DNA of 32,799 bases from assembly GCA_050260275.1 (NCBI GenBank), contig JBLNBX010000112.1, forward strand, positions 1 to 32,799. Direction: 5' to 3'. Below, piece after piece: positions 7,561-16,172 of the stretch. Every line of letters starts with the position of its first letter. Within the stretch, counting starts at the first letter, position 1. Below the pieces are notes generated by a model. That model was not told the origin of the DNA, did not search any database, and worked only from the letters and a program-made list of their open reading frames with translations. A program made the translations under genes and the position numbers. Source of the DNA: DATMXS01 sp050260275 (GTDB lineage Bacteria; Acidobacteriota; Terriglobia; Bryobacterales; Bryobacteraceae).

Positions 7561-7629
7561 TTGGACATCAAGCTGCTGTGTTCTGCTGCTACGTTTATTC
7601 GCAGTGTTCGCTTCAGAAGGAGTCACTGA

Positions 7630-9678
7630 ATGAGAGTACCGTGTAAGACGGCGGTACGGATCGTGGTCGGGGTCGGGGTGCTGGGGGCATCCGGACTGGC
7701 GCTGTTAAGCTCCGACGACGTTCCCGCATACACGGCTCAGGACAAGGCCTATTATGCTGACGCCCTGACGCTGAACTTCATCCGGCCCGGAGTGAAGCTG
7801 ACCATCCTTGGTGCCTCCATCGCCGACGACGGCACCATTCAGGTCCGGTTCAAGCTGACTGACCCAAAGGGCATCCCGCTCGATCGCGACGGCATCCAGA
7901 CAGCCGGAGCGGTTTCGACGCGCTGGGTTGCCGCGTACATCCCGAACGATCAGACGAAGTACGTTGCATACACCACTCGCCAGGTCACCAGCAGCATCAC
8001 CGGAACCACGGCCACGCAGGCCAACTACGACTCCGGTTCGGCCAACAGCGCGAACTATCAGAAGGTGGGCGATGGCGAGTACGTGTTCACCTTCAGCACG
8101 AAGGCTGTGAACGTGGACCGCAGCGCGACGCACACCATAGGCGGCTGGGCAGCGCGCGACCTGGCCGAGTTCGACATGGAAACCGAGCAGAACTACGACT
8201 CGGCCACGTACACCTTCGTCCCGAACGGCGCGGAGGTGACGAAAACCCGCGACATCATCCGCGATCAGACCTGCAACAAGTGCCATGACGTGCTGCAGGC
8301 ACACGACGAGCGCCGCACCATCCAACTGTGCAACCTGTGCCACACGCCGCAAACCACGGATCCCGACACGGGCCACACCATGGACCTGACGGTGATGGCG
8401 CACAAGATCCACATGGGCAAGGCGCTGCCCAGCGTTCAGGCGGGAGGGAAGTACGCGATCATCGGCTTCGGCAACAGCGAGCACGACTACTCGACCGTCG
8501 CTTTCCCCACCGAAAACCAGAACTGCACCATGTGCCACGAGCAGAACACGGGCGCGGCACAGGCTGGGGCGTTCATGTCTAACCCGAGCCGCGCAGCGTG
8601 CGGCTCGTGCCACGACAACGTGAACTTCGAGACGGGCGAGAACCACCGCAATATGCCGCAGCTCAACGACAGCCGGTGCGGGCGCTGCCACCAGCCCGTG
8701 GGCTATAGCGAGTTCGACCTCTCCGTGACCGGCGCGCACACCATCGCGCGCTTCTCGCAGGAGCTGCCGGGGGTGGTGTTTGATCTCCAGGAGATCCGCG
8801 ACGCCGCCCCGGGCCAGCGCCCCACGGTGGTTGTGCGCGTGACCGACAGGAACGGAACCCCGCTCAAGCCCTCTTCGCTGAGCGTGGTGATGGCCGGCCC
8901 GACCTCGACCGACTACACGAGCTACATCAGCGAGAGCATGGCCAACGCGCCGCAGGACGCCGACGGCGTCATCACTTACACAATGCAGAACGCGATCCCG
9001 GCGGATGCCAAGGGCACGTTCGCATTCGGCATTGAGGGCCGCAAGGACGTCACCATAGCGGCCGGCACGAACAAGGAGCAGGTCGTTCGCGATGTCGGCA
9101 AGAACGTGGTGATGTACGTTTCGGTCGACGGGTCGGAGGTTGCGCCACGGCGCCAGGTCGTATCGATCGACAAGTGCAACCAGTGCCACGGCGTGCTTGC
9201 GCCGCATGGCTTCAACCGCAACCAGATCGAGCAGTGCGTCCTCTGCCACAACCAGACGTTGAACGATGCGGCGTACCGCCCCGCGGATCAGAACCCACCT
9301 CGCACCGTTGAGATGGCTTACATGATCCACCGCATTCACACGGGTGAAGCGAGCGAGAGGGAGTACACCATCTACGGCTATCGCGGCTCGGTCAACGACT
9401 TCAAAGAAGTCCGGTATCCTGCCGACCGCCGCAACTGCCAGATGTGCCACGTCAACGGGTCGGAGAATCCGCCGCTTCCGGAGACGCTCGCTGAAGTCGA
9501 GGACCCGCGCGGCGTCCTGAGCCCCATGGGACAGACAACCGCTGCTTGCACCGGTTGCCATACGGAGATTTACACAGCCTCGCACGCACTCTCGAACACG
9601 ACGCAGTTGGGCGAAGCATGTGCTTCGTGCCACGCGGCGAACAGGGAGTTTAGTGTCGGGAAATCCCACGCACGCTAG
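7630..9678 (+). CDS. OmcA/MtrC-family decaheme c-type cytochrome
   Basis: This is the predicted cell-surface electron carrier that passes electrons to or from extracellular acceptors. There are exactly ten CXXCH heme sites, starting at residues 215, 234, 299, 324, 350 and then 516, 536, 603, 640, 664. The two pentaheme groups are separated by a strand-rich domain (about 360-510) and preceded by another (about 35-210). This is the four-domain order of the MtrC/OmcA family, and 682 residues fits it. A hydrophobic export signal fills residues 8-27. No lipobox cysteine follows it (the only nearby cysteine, C5, precedes the hydrophobic core), unlike Shewanella MtrC, which is a lipoprotein. AGAAGGAG lies 7 bases before the ATG. 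It is first in an operon with MtrA- and MtrB-like genes. Confidence 0.93.
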   Translation: MRVPCKTAVRIVVGVGVLGASGLALLSSDDVPAYTAQDKAYYADALTLNFIRPGVKLTILGASIADDGTIQVRFKLTDPKGIPLDRDGIQTAGAVSTRWVAAYIPNDQTKYVAYTTRQVTSSITGTTATQANYDSGSANSANYQKVGDGEYVFTFSTKAVNVDRSATHTIGGWAARDLAEFDMETEQNYDSATYTFVPNGAEVTKTRDIIRDQTCNKCHDVLQAHDERRTIQLCNLCHTPQTTDPDTGHTMDLTVMAHKIHMGKALPSVQAGGKYAIIGFGNSEHDYSTVAFPTENQNCTMCHEQNTGAAQAGAFMSNPSRAACGSCHDNVNFETGENHRNMPQLNDSRCGRCHQPVGYSEFDLSVTGAHTIARFSQELPGVVFDLQEIRDAAPGQRPTVVVRVTDRNGTPLKPSSLSVVMAGPTSTDYTSYISESMANAPQDADGVITYTMQNAIPADAKGTFAFGIEGRKDVTIAAGTNKEQVVRDVGKNVVMYVSVDGSEVAPRRQVVSIDKCNQCHGVLAPHGFNRNQIEQCVLCHNQTLNDAAYRPADQNPPRTVEMAYMIHRIHTGEASEREYTIYGYRGSVNDFKEVRYPADRRNCQMCHVNGSENPPLPETLAEVEDPRGVLSPMGQTTAACTGCHTEIYTASHALSNTTQLGEACASCHAANREFSVGKSHAR

Positions 9679-9701
9679 TTAGTAAAGGTTAATATCAAAC
9701 T

Positions 9702-10733
9702 GTGCTGACCAACCCGTTGGACCTCGCGGTTTGGCCGCCGGAGTCAGGGCGCGGGGGGTTCCGGAAGGGCCCCCTCTGCGTATTGTTCGCCGCAGCGGCC
9801 CTGTTAGCAGTTCCTTCGCTATGCGGTCAAGCTCCTCAGCAGGCGCCGCCAGAAGAGGCCGCGGCGTTGCCCGCCGGCTACGTGGGTACAGACACGTGCG
9901 CGGCCTGCCACGAGGACGTTTATCAACGCTTCGAGAGTAGTCCTCACGCCAAGATTGGCACGGTGAGGGATAAGTGGCAGGGAATGTCGTGCGAGGCCTG
10001 CCATGGTCCTGGCGAGAAACATGCCGAGACCAACTCGCCCGCGGACATTTTCAACCCGAGCAAGGTGAAGTCGTCGAAGGCTTCCGACACGTGCCTGAAC
10101 TGCCATCGCAAGGCGCCCCTGATGGCGCGCTGGCCTTCGAGCGAGCACTCGAAGAATCAGGTGAGCTGTGCGGCGTGCCACAAGGTCCACCAGGGACCGG
10201 ACCGGCTGGTGCCGCGCACGGCCGAGGCCGTGAACCGCTCCTGCGCAAGTTGTCATACCGCTGTGGTGGCCCAGTTCGCGCGCCCCTACCGGCACCCGGT
10301 GCCCGAAGGCGTGATGTCGTGCAACGATTGCCACAACCCGCACGGCACGTTGAACCCGCGGCGGAACATCAGGCTCGTCGCGGCGAACGAGCCCAGTTGC
10401 CTGCGCTGCCACACGAACCTTCGCGGGCCGTTCGTATTCGAGCATCCGCCGGTGAAGCTGGAGGGCTGCACCACGTGCCATATGCCGCACGGCTCGGTCA
10501 ACCCGCTGCTGCTGACGCGCTCGCGCGTCTACACGCTGTGCATGGATTGCCATACGACCGCAACCATCCCGTTGCGGCCTGACAAGACCGCGCCGCAAGG
10601 CGCAACCACTGTCGGCGTATTGGGCGGCATTCCGCCGGCTTTCCATAATGTCAACAACCCGACGTTCCAGAACTGCACCGTCTGCCACATCAAGGTGCAC
10701 GGCTCGAACATCGATCCGACCCTACAGCGATAG
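9702..10733 (+). CDS. Periplasmic decaheme cytochrome, MtrA/DmsE family
   Basis: MtrA-type cytochromes sit inside the outer membrane barrel and carry electrons between the periplasm and the surface cytochrome. Ten CXXCH sites are visible: CAACH, CEACH, CLNCH, CAACH, CASCH, CNDCH, CLRCH, CTTCH, CMDCH and CTVCH, spread from residue 66 to the C-terminus. The CNDCHNPHG and CTTCHMPHG repeats are typical of DmsE/MtrA. The 343 residues match the family. An export signal lies at about residues 21-45, after an unusually long 20-residue head. The cysteine at the end (PSLCGQ) does not fit a lipobox. The start is GTG at 9702; no ATG is available and AAAGG is 13 bases away, so the exact start is uncertain. 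The gene starts 23 bases after the surface cytochrome ends. Confidence 0.93.
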   Translation: MLTNPLDLAVWPPESGRGGFRKGPLCVLFAAAALLAVPSLCGQAPQQAPPEEAAALPAGYVGTDTCAACHEDVYQRFESSPHAKIGTVRDKWQGMSCEACHGPGEKHAETNSPADIFNPSKVKSSKASDTCLNCHRKAPLMARWPSSEHSKNQVSCAACHKVHQGPDRLVPRTAEAVNRSCASCHTAVVAQFARPYRHPVPEGVMSCNDCHNPHGTLNPRRNIRLVAANEPSCLRCHTNLRGPFVFEHPPVKLEGCTTCHMPHGSVNPLLLTRSRVYTLCMDCHTTATIPLRPDKTAPQGATTVGVLGGIPPAFHNVNNPTFQNCTVCHIKVHGSNIDPTLQR

Positions 10734-10737
10734 AGCC

Positions 10738-12741
10738 ATGAGAACCCTTGCACTGTTGTTGCTTGCGGCGCTGGCCCTCGCAGGCCAGGAAGTGATATTC
10801 TCGCCCGAGCCCGCGGCCGCGCCCCCGCCGGAGGAGGCGCCGCCCGCCGGCCTGCCGTTCCATGGCTACATCGATTTCGGCTGGCGCTTCCTGACGGATA
10901 TCAACGGCAACCGGGATGTGTACAAGAGCGTCGTGAACATCGACGACGGCCCGACGCTCGTCGGCGCAAACCTGGTCTACAACTCGCAGAACAACCGCTG
11001 GCTGGACAGGCTTCGCCTGACCTCGACAACGTGGGGCGCGTACCCTTACTCCTCCGTCCGGATGATGGCCGAAAAAGACCAGAAGTACAGGCTCGATTTC
11101 GACTATCGCGACATGGAGTTTTTCAGCTTCGTGCCGACGAACGCCAACCCGCTGCTCGCATCGGGGGTGCTGGAAACCCAGTTTGGATGGGACATGGACA
11201 TCAGGTCGTGGGACGTTCAGCTCACGCTGCGCCCGAACACGCGCATTGAGCCGTACCTGGCCTGGTCGCGCGGCGATGACGGCGGTAGTGGCGTCCGCAA
11301 CCTAGTGCTCCCGCGCAACCAGTACACGCTTCCGTTCGACATCAGCGCATCCTCGAACAACTACCGGGGCGGCCTCCGGCTCAACTTCGAACGTTCGCAG
11401 TTCACGTTCGAAGGCGGATACCTGAAGTACCGGGAAGACACACAAGTGTTCATCCCCGAGGACACGGTGCTGCCGATATTCGGCAGCGCGACAGCCCCGG
11501 TGTTCGGAGGCAGGCTTTTCCTGACGTCCGCGAACGAGGCCCTCGGTCTGCGCGGCAACGCACCATTCGTTCGCGGGCTGATGTCGCTGCACCCGGTGCC
11601 ATGGGCAACCGTTAGCGGCGCGTTTCTGTTCAGCCAGCCGGAGTCGAAGGTTGACTTCATCCGCGACCTGAACGGACAAGTTGTAAGCGGCACGTCGCTC
11701 GCCAGCGCGGAGCTTCTGCTGACTAACTCCTACGCCATCCAGCCGCACCCGACCGGCGACGTCAGCGTGGACATCCGGCCGCTGAGATGGCTGCGCATCG
11801 TCGAGTCATTCATGACGGACCGGCTGCACGTCGCGGGCACGGCATTTTCGACGGACACGTTTACAGGCGGTGCCGGCGCGGGCACCACCACCTCTACCCT
11901 CCCGGGTCTTCTGGTGGTGAACTACAACCGCAACGACCTGAACGCGTTCGTTGATCTGGGACGCCACGTGGTCGTCCGGGGCGGTTACCGGCGGAACTGG
12001 GGCGATACGGTTGTTCCCCCTTCGATTCCCGCCGCGGCTATCAACATCAACCGGGAGTTCGCCACTCTGGAACAGAACGTCGGCATCGCGGGTATCACGT
12101 ACCGCCCAGGGGAACGGCTCCGGGCCACTCTCGAGTACGAGCACGCCTCCTCCGACAACACCTACTTCCGAACGAGCCTGGCCGACTACGACCGCGTGCG
12201 CAGTCTGGTGCGATACCAGCTCACGCCTTCGCTCGAGGTCGGCAGCCGGTTCAACTACCTGAACAACGTGCGCCCGCGGCCGCCCTATCCTGGCGGCCTG
12301 CCGCTGCTCGACTTCGAATACACCAACTGGGAGTACGCGGCAAACGTCGCCTGGACGCCCCAGAACGCGCGGTACATGGTGATCGCGGAGTACGGGCGCA
12401 TCGGCATCAACTCGCGGACCGACTTCATCAACCCGGCGACGTTCGACACGATCCTCTCAACCTACGACGAGGACGGGAACGCAGCCGTGCTGCTAGTGGA
12501 GACGCCGCTCTGGCAGATGGGCACGCGTACGCCGAAGCTCTCCTTCGGAGGCTCTTTGTGGAAGTCGGATGGCACCCGGGACGTGAACTACTACCGGCCG
12601 CAGGCCAAGCTGTGGCTGCCGATCACACCGCGGGTTGACTTCCACCTCGACTGGCAGTGGTTCGGCTTCTCCGAGCCGATGTTCCCGTTCGAGAACTTCC
12701 ACGCGCACTCGTTCGTCACGGCGCTGCGCATAAAGCTGTAG
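10738..12741 (+). CDS. MtrB/PioB-like outer membrane beta-barrel, decaheme-associated
   Basis: MtrB-type barrels sheath the MtrA cytochrome and complete an electron conduit through the outer membrane. The 667-residue product has a signal peptide (residues 1-16), a Pro/Ala-rich linker (about 22-38), then repeated amphipathic strands throughout, for example YRLDFDYRDMEFFSF, RLRATLEYEHASSDNTYF and SLEVGSRFNYLNN. It ends in an aromatic and hydrophobic strand, FVTALRIKL, as expected for an outer membrane barrel. There is no cysteine anywhere, so the N-terminal CXXC known from Shewanella MtrB is absent. The ATG at 10738 follows the MtrA-like stop codon by 4 bases, which supports tight co-expression. 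The family call rests mainly on context, length and barrel pattern. Confidence 0.82.
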   Translation: MRTLALLLLAALALAGQEVIFSPEPAAAPPPEEAPPAGLPFHGYIDFGWRFLTDINGNRDVYKSVVNIDDGPTLVGANLVYNSQNNRWLDRLRLTSTTWGAYPYSSVRMMAEKDQKYRLDFDYRDMEFFSFVPTNANPLLASGVLETQFGWDMDIRSWDVQLTLRPNTRIEPYLAWSRGDDGGSGVRNLVLPRNQYTLPFDISASSNNYRGGLRLNFERSQFTFEGGYLKYREDTQVFIPEDTVLPIFGSATAPVFGGRLFLTSANEALGLRGNAPFVRGLMSLHPVPWATVSGAFLFSQPESKVDFIRDLNGQVVSGTSLASAELLLTNSYAIQPHPTGDVSVDIRPLRWLRIVESFMTDRLHVAGTAFSTDTFTGGAGAGTTTSTLPGLLVVNYNRNDLNAFVDLGRHVVVRGGYRRNWGDTVVPPSIPAAAININREFATLEQNVGIAGITYRPGERLRATLEYEHASSDNTYFRTSLADYDRVRSLVRYQLTPSLEVGSRFNYLNNVRPRPPYPGGLPLLDFEYTNWEYAANVAWTPQNARYMVIAEYGRIGINSRTDFINPATFDTILSTYDEDGNAAVLLVETPLWQMGTRTPKLSFGGSLWKSDGTRDVNYYRPQAKLWLPITPRVDFHLDWQWFGFSEPMFPFENFHAHSFVTALRIKL

Positions 12742-12762
12742 CGGACCTCAGTGACTCCCTGG

Positions 12763-12787
12763 TGGGGCAGGCAGCCCGCCTGCCCCA
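12763..12787. terminator. Perfect 10-base-pair hairpin between convergent operons
   Basis: TGGGGCAGGC at 12763-12772 and its complement at 12778-12787 enclose a 5-base loop. It lies between the end of the MtrB-like gene and the end of the prepilin peptidase gene, so it could stop transcription from both sides. No U tract follows on either strand. The same kind of element may recur as a dispersed repeat in the genome. Confidence 0.55.
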
Positions 12788-12803
12788 TCGGAAACCTCTC
12801 CTG

Positions 12804-13592
12804 CTAGAACCAGTGCGCGACGGCTATCACCAGCGCCGCAAATCCAAGGAAGCTCCCGAACGGAAGCTCGTAGGTCGATGAGTCCTTGCGCGTGAGCAGG
12901 ATGTAGGAAAGCCCCAGCACCGACCCGAGGATGGAGCCGAGGAGCACCGCCGCGAGCGCTCCGTGCAGTCCCAGAAACGCGCCTATCATCGCGACCATGC
13001 GCGGGTCGCCGCCGCCCAGGCCCTCGCGCCGCCGCACGCGCAGGTAGATGCGGCCCACCACCCACAGCATGCCGCCCGCGACGATGGCTCCGACCGCCGC
13101 CTCCACCACCGAAGCCGCACGCTCGCCCCACGCCGCGGGCACCAGCAGGCCGGCAAAGCCGTTTTCGAACGGGATCACCACGGCGAAGATCAGGCCGAGC
13201 GCAACTCCGGTGATGGTGAACTCGTCGGGAAGGATCCGCTCAACCAGGTCGAGGACGATCAGTCCAATCGCCAGAGCGGCGAAGGTGCAGAGCTTGAGCG
13301 CAGAAAGCGTCGGCCCGTTCAGGTAGACGATGACGAAGAACGCTGCACCGGTCAGCGCTTCGACCGCCGGATAGCGCAAAGAGATGCGGCCGCGGCATTC
13401 GCGGCACCGCCCGCCGAGCAGGATGAAGCTCAACAGGGGGATGTTGTCGTACCAGGCGATCGGCCTCCGGCACCCCGGGCAATAGGAGCGCGGCGACACG
13501 ACGGAGTAGTCGTTCGGCATCCTGAATATGCAGACGTTCAGGAAGCTGCCGATCAACAGCCCGAGGAGCAAGGCAAGCAGGGCTTCTAACAT
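12804..13592 (-). CDS. pilD: Prepilin leader peptidase/N-methyltransferase (A24 family)
   Basis: This inner membrane aspartic protease cleaves type IV prepilins and type II secretion pseudopilins and methylates the new N-terminus. The N-terminal part has GSFLNVCIFRMP and two zinc-type CXXC pairs (CPGC, CREC), which belong to the methyltransferase domain. Catalytic aspartates are in VLDLVERILPD and in the GxGD motif GGGDPRM. About eight hydrophobic segments and 262 residues fit PilD. Its start overlaps the end of the upstream glycosyltransferase by 7 bases, and it is last in a leftward gene run. No pilin genes are in the window, so its substrates lie elsewhere. Confidence 0.92.
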   Translation of the reverse strand: MLEALLALLLGLLIGSFLNVCIFRMPNDYSVVSPRSYCPGCRRPIAWYDNIPLLSFILLGGRCRECRGRISLRYPAVEALTGAAFFVIVYLNGPTLSALKLCTFAALAIGLIVLDLVERILPDEFTITGVALGLIFAVVIPFENGFAGLLVPAAWGERAASVVEAAVGAIVAGGMLWVVGRIYLRVRRREGLGGGDPRMVAMIGAFLGLHGALAAVLLGSILGSVLGLSYILLTRKDSSTYELPFGSFLGFAALVIAVAHWF

Positions 13593-14452
13593 CCCAATAC
13601 CCGATCGTACACCGCTATCGTGGCCTGTATCATGCGATCCAGCGAGAACAGAGTTGAGGCGCGCTCCCGCCCGCGGCGGCCCATCTCGCGATTCCCCGCG
13701 GCGCGGCGTACGGCGGCGACAATCGCGGCTACCTCGTTTTCCACCAGAATGCCCGTCTCGCCGTCGGCGACCGCTTCCGGCAATCCGCCCACCCGGCTCG
13801 CCACCACCGGGATTCCGGCCGCCATCGCGACCAGAGCGGCCGAACCGAGGCCTTCTTCATGAGTGATGTAGACGAACACTGCGGCATCGTCGAGGTCCGC
13901 CGGGAGGGATGCCGAGTAGTGCACCTCGAAGCCGCCGGCTGCGGCCGCTTCGGCGAGCAGCGCCGTACCTTTCATGGGGTCGCTCGTAGCCAGCGCGACG
14001 ATTTTCGAGCCGCCACGCGCGGCGGGCGCAGTGGGCACGCCGTCGTACACGACTGAAACCCGCTCCGGCGGCACGCCTGCCTTCAGCAGTCTGCGCCTGA
14101 CGAACTCCGAGACGGCGATGAAGTGCGCGGCCCTGCGGTACTTCCAGGCGGAAAGCGCTCCCTTGCGCACGGGGAACGCTACCCGCCGGCTCACGACCAG
14201 AGGGCATCGGGCGACTGCTGCTGCCACCGTGTGCGAGCGGGCGTCGTGTGCGTGGAGGAGGTCCGCGGCGGGCCAGCCGAGTATTCCCCACGGGCGCGCG
14301 TCGATGCCGCGAGCGGCTGCCGCGCGGCGCAGCGGTTCGCGGGCGAGCAGGATCACCTCGTGCCCGCGCGCGGCAAGTCCCTCGCACAGGTACAGCGCCT
14401 GCCATTGCCCGCCCCGCATCTCGCGGCCGGTATCGAGGTGAAGCACCCGCAT
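13586..14452 (-). CDS. Glycosyltransferase, GT4-like (GT-B fold)
   Basis: The enzyme is predicted to transfer a sugar from a nucleotide donor to an envelope glycan or lipid. The N-terminus MRVLHLDTGREMRGGQWQ and AARGHEVILLARE are typical of the acceptor domain, and FIAVSEFVRRRLLKAGVP with VVYDGVP is typical of GT4 family members. The donor domain contains EEGLGSAALVAMAAGIPVVA and GGLPEAVADGETGILV. The usual EX7E pair is incomplete: E200 is present but position 208 is valine. At 288 residues it is shorter than the usual 350-400. The ATG shares a base with the stop codon of the preceding glycosyltransferase (TGATG). The frame is open further upstream, but that part is antisense-like and lacks homology. 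Confidence 0.85.
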   Translation of the reverse strand: MRVLHLDTGREMRGGQWQALYLCEGLAARGHEVILLAREPLRRAAAARGIDARPWGILGWPAADLLHAHDARSHTVAAAVARCPLVVSRRVAFPVRKGALSAWKYRRAAHFIAVSEFVRRRLLKAGVPPERVSVVYDGVPTAPAARGGSKIVALATSDPMKGTALLAEAAAAGGFEVHYSASLPADLDDAAVFVYITHEEGLGSAALVAMAAGIPVVASRVGGLPEAVADGETGILVENEVAAIVAAVRRAAGNREMGRRGRERASTLFSLDRMIQATIAVYDRVLGC

Positions 14453-15189
14453 CAGGACATGTTTCGGGCTTTGGCGTACTTGAGAAACGTGTAGGCCGCC
14501 GCCATGTTGGCGATGATAAAGCCCTCGTAGCCGTCGAGAAACCCGGCCTGCAAAAAGTAGGTGCGCAGGAAGGTCCACACCGGCTCGGCGACAAGATTTA
14601 CTGCCGAGACCTTGCGGCCGTTCGCGACGATTTCCTGCGCGGCAAGCGTAGTGTAGCGGTCCAGCGTGCGCAGGTGCTCGGAAAGCGAATCGCAGGTGTG
14701 GTGCAGGAGGTTGTACTTCAGGTGGCCGATGGTGCCGTTCACCTCGACGCTTTCGTGAACATATTCACCCACCCACTTGGCCTTGCGGCGGTCGTAGAGG
14801 CGAACCTTGCGGTCGGGATACCAGCCCGAGTGCAGGATCCAGCGGCCGAGGTACTTCGCCATGCGCGGCATAGTGTAGGCGTCGAAGGCGGGGCCGGTCT
14901 TCTTCAATTGCCAGATCTCGGCTTCGAGAGCCTCGCTGAGCGCCTCGTCGGCGTCGATTGAGAAGATCCAGTCGTTCTCGGCCTCGCAGGCGGCCAGGTT
15001 CTTCTGCTTCGCGTAACCCGGCCAGGGGCTTTCCACGACGCGCGCGCCCAGGTTGCGGGCGATCTCGACGGTGCGGTCGGACGACCCGCTGTCCACCACG
15101 ACAATTTCGTCGCAACAGCGGAGGCTCTCGATGGCGCGGGCGATCTTGAGTTCCTCGTTGACGGCGATGATCGTGGCGGAGATCTTCAT
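14452..15189 (-). CDS. Glycosyltransferase family 2, WaaE/KdtX-like
   Basis: This GT-A fold enzyme resembles the WaaE-type transferases that add glucose to the inner core of lipopolysaccharide. The N-terminus KISATIIAVNEELKIARAIE is the family start. VVVDSGSSDRTVEIAR binds the nucleotide, and the DXD-type metal motif is FSIDADEAL. The features GRWILHSGWYPDRKVRLYDR and YVHESVEV are typical of this group. The 245 residues fit. It overlaps the upstream M50 protease gene (ATGA) and is joined to the next glycosyltransferase (TGATG). This indicates one polycistronic message and a role in surface glycan assembly. Confidence 0.9.
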   Translation of the reverse strand: MKISATIIAVNEELKIARAIESLRCCDEIVVVDSGSSDRTVEIARNLGARVVESPWPGYAKQKNLAACEAENDWIFSIDADEALSEALEAEIWQLKKTGPAFDAYTMPRMAKYLGRWILHSGWYPDRKVRLYDRRKAKWVGEYVHESVEVNGTIGHLKYNLLHHTCDSLSEHLRTLDRYTTLAAQEIVANGRKVSAVNLVAEPVWTFLRTYFLQAGFLDGYEGFIIANMAAAYTFLKYAKARNMS

Positions 15190-16163
15190 TGGGCGGTGGT
15201 ATAGACCGGCGTCGGCATGAAACAGAGCAGGAATATAGCCAGCGCAAGCCAGCCCAGGCGCGTGCGGCCTTTGCCCAGCTTGGAACTATCGAAAATCGCG
15301 GGGTGGCGGAGACCTATCCAGAGCATCACGACGGCCCAGACCAGCCACGCGTAGAACCCGGTGAACAGGGCCAATGGAATCATGGCGAAGGCCACGATAG
15401 TCGAAAGCAGCCGATGCCGGCGCGGGAAAAACGAATACAGAATGTGTCCTCCATCTAGTTGGCCCATGGGCAACAGGTTGAAAGCGGTGCAGAATGCGCC
15501 TGCCCACGCCGCGCGCGCGACGGGATGAAGGTACAGATCGGCAGCATGGACGCCGGGGTAGATGACGGCGGTGAGCAGATGTACCAGAGGCGGCATGCCG
15601 AACACGAGATCGCCGGCCTGCTCCACGCCGGGCAGCACTTTCGAGTACGCGAGGCCGATCCCGAGCGCCGGCAACAGAAAAACAAAGCCGGCCAGCGGAC
15701 CGGCGATGCCGATGTCGAACAGCACGCGCTTGGAGTAGATGGGGGACCGGATCCGTATGAAAGCCCCGAAAGTGCCAATAACGGTGGGCGCGGGCAGAAA
15801 ATACGGAAGGCTCGCGTCGACGGAATAGTGCCGGCATGCCAGGTAGTGGCCGAACTCGTGCGCCAGTAGCAGGGTCATTAGCGTAAGCGAGAACGGCAGC
15901 CCAGTGAGCAATGCCACCGGGTCGAGCAGCGAGCGGGCGAATACAGCCGCGTCACGCCCGAGCTCGAAAACGGGGCGGTTCAGCCGGAAGTTCTCCGCCA
16001 TCACCGCGCCCCACGCGGATGTGGTCAGTAGTGTCGCCCCGAGGAGCAGTGAATGCAGCCAATATCGCGGAGCGGGGATACTCGGAGCCACCTTGAACTG
16101 GGCGCTCCGCCCGTTGGTCGGAAGCGGGACAGCGGCCCCCGGACTGTACCCCTCGGGTGACAC
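15186..16163 (-). CDS. Site-2 protease-like membrane metalloprotease (M50 family)
   Basis: M50 proteases cut substrates inside the membrane, often to release regulators. Zinc-binding HEFGHY (HEXXH) lies in the helix beginning at about residue 120, and the partner motif NLLPMGQLDGGH supplies the third ligand. Several hydrophobic segments flank these motifs, and the 325 residues fit a compact M50 without PDZ. The N-terminal about 30 residues are polar and probably cytoplasmic. The start is GTG at 16161-16163, 9 bases after the HU stop codon, with only a weak ribosome-binding site. The substrate is unknown. Being followed by glycosyltransferases and prepilin peptidase suggests a link with envelope assembly, but this is inference. 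Confidence 0.9.
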   Translation of the reverse strand: MSPEGYSPGAAVPLPTNGRSAQFKVAPSIPAPRYWLHSLLLGATLLTTSAWGAVMAENFRLNRPVFELGRDAAVFARSLLDPVALLTGLPFSLTLMTLLLAHEFGHYLACRHYSVDASLPYFLPAPTVIGTFGAFIRIRSPIYSKRVLFDIGIAGPLAGFVFLLPALGIGLAYSKVLPGVEQAGDLVFGMPPLVHLLTAVIYPGVHAADLYLHPVARAAWAGAFCTAFNLLPMGQLDGGHILYSFFPRRHRLLSTIVAFAMIPLALFTGFYAWLVWAVVMLWIGLRHPAIFDSSKLGKGRTRLGWLALAIFLLCFMPTPVYTTAQ

Positions 16164-16172
16164 GAACTCAGA

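Noticed and set aside
7526..7580. GEMM-type cyclic dinucleotide riboswitch upstream of the cytochromes
   Set aside because: GGGCAAAG is reminiscent, but the conserved core and the two-stem layout of the class are not present.
7705..9669. 654-codon open frame on the minus strand opposite the MtrC-like cytochrome
   Set aside because: It is an antisense frame kept open by GC-rich codon bias. The plus strand has ten heme motifs and a good ribosome-binding site.
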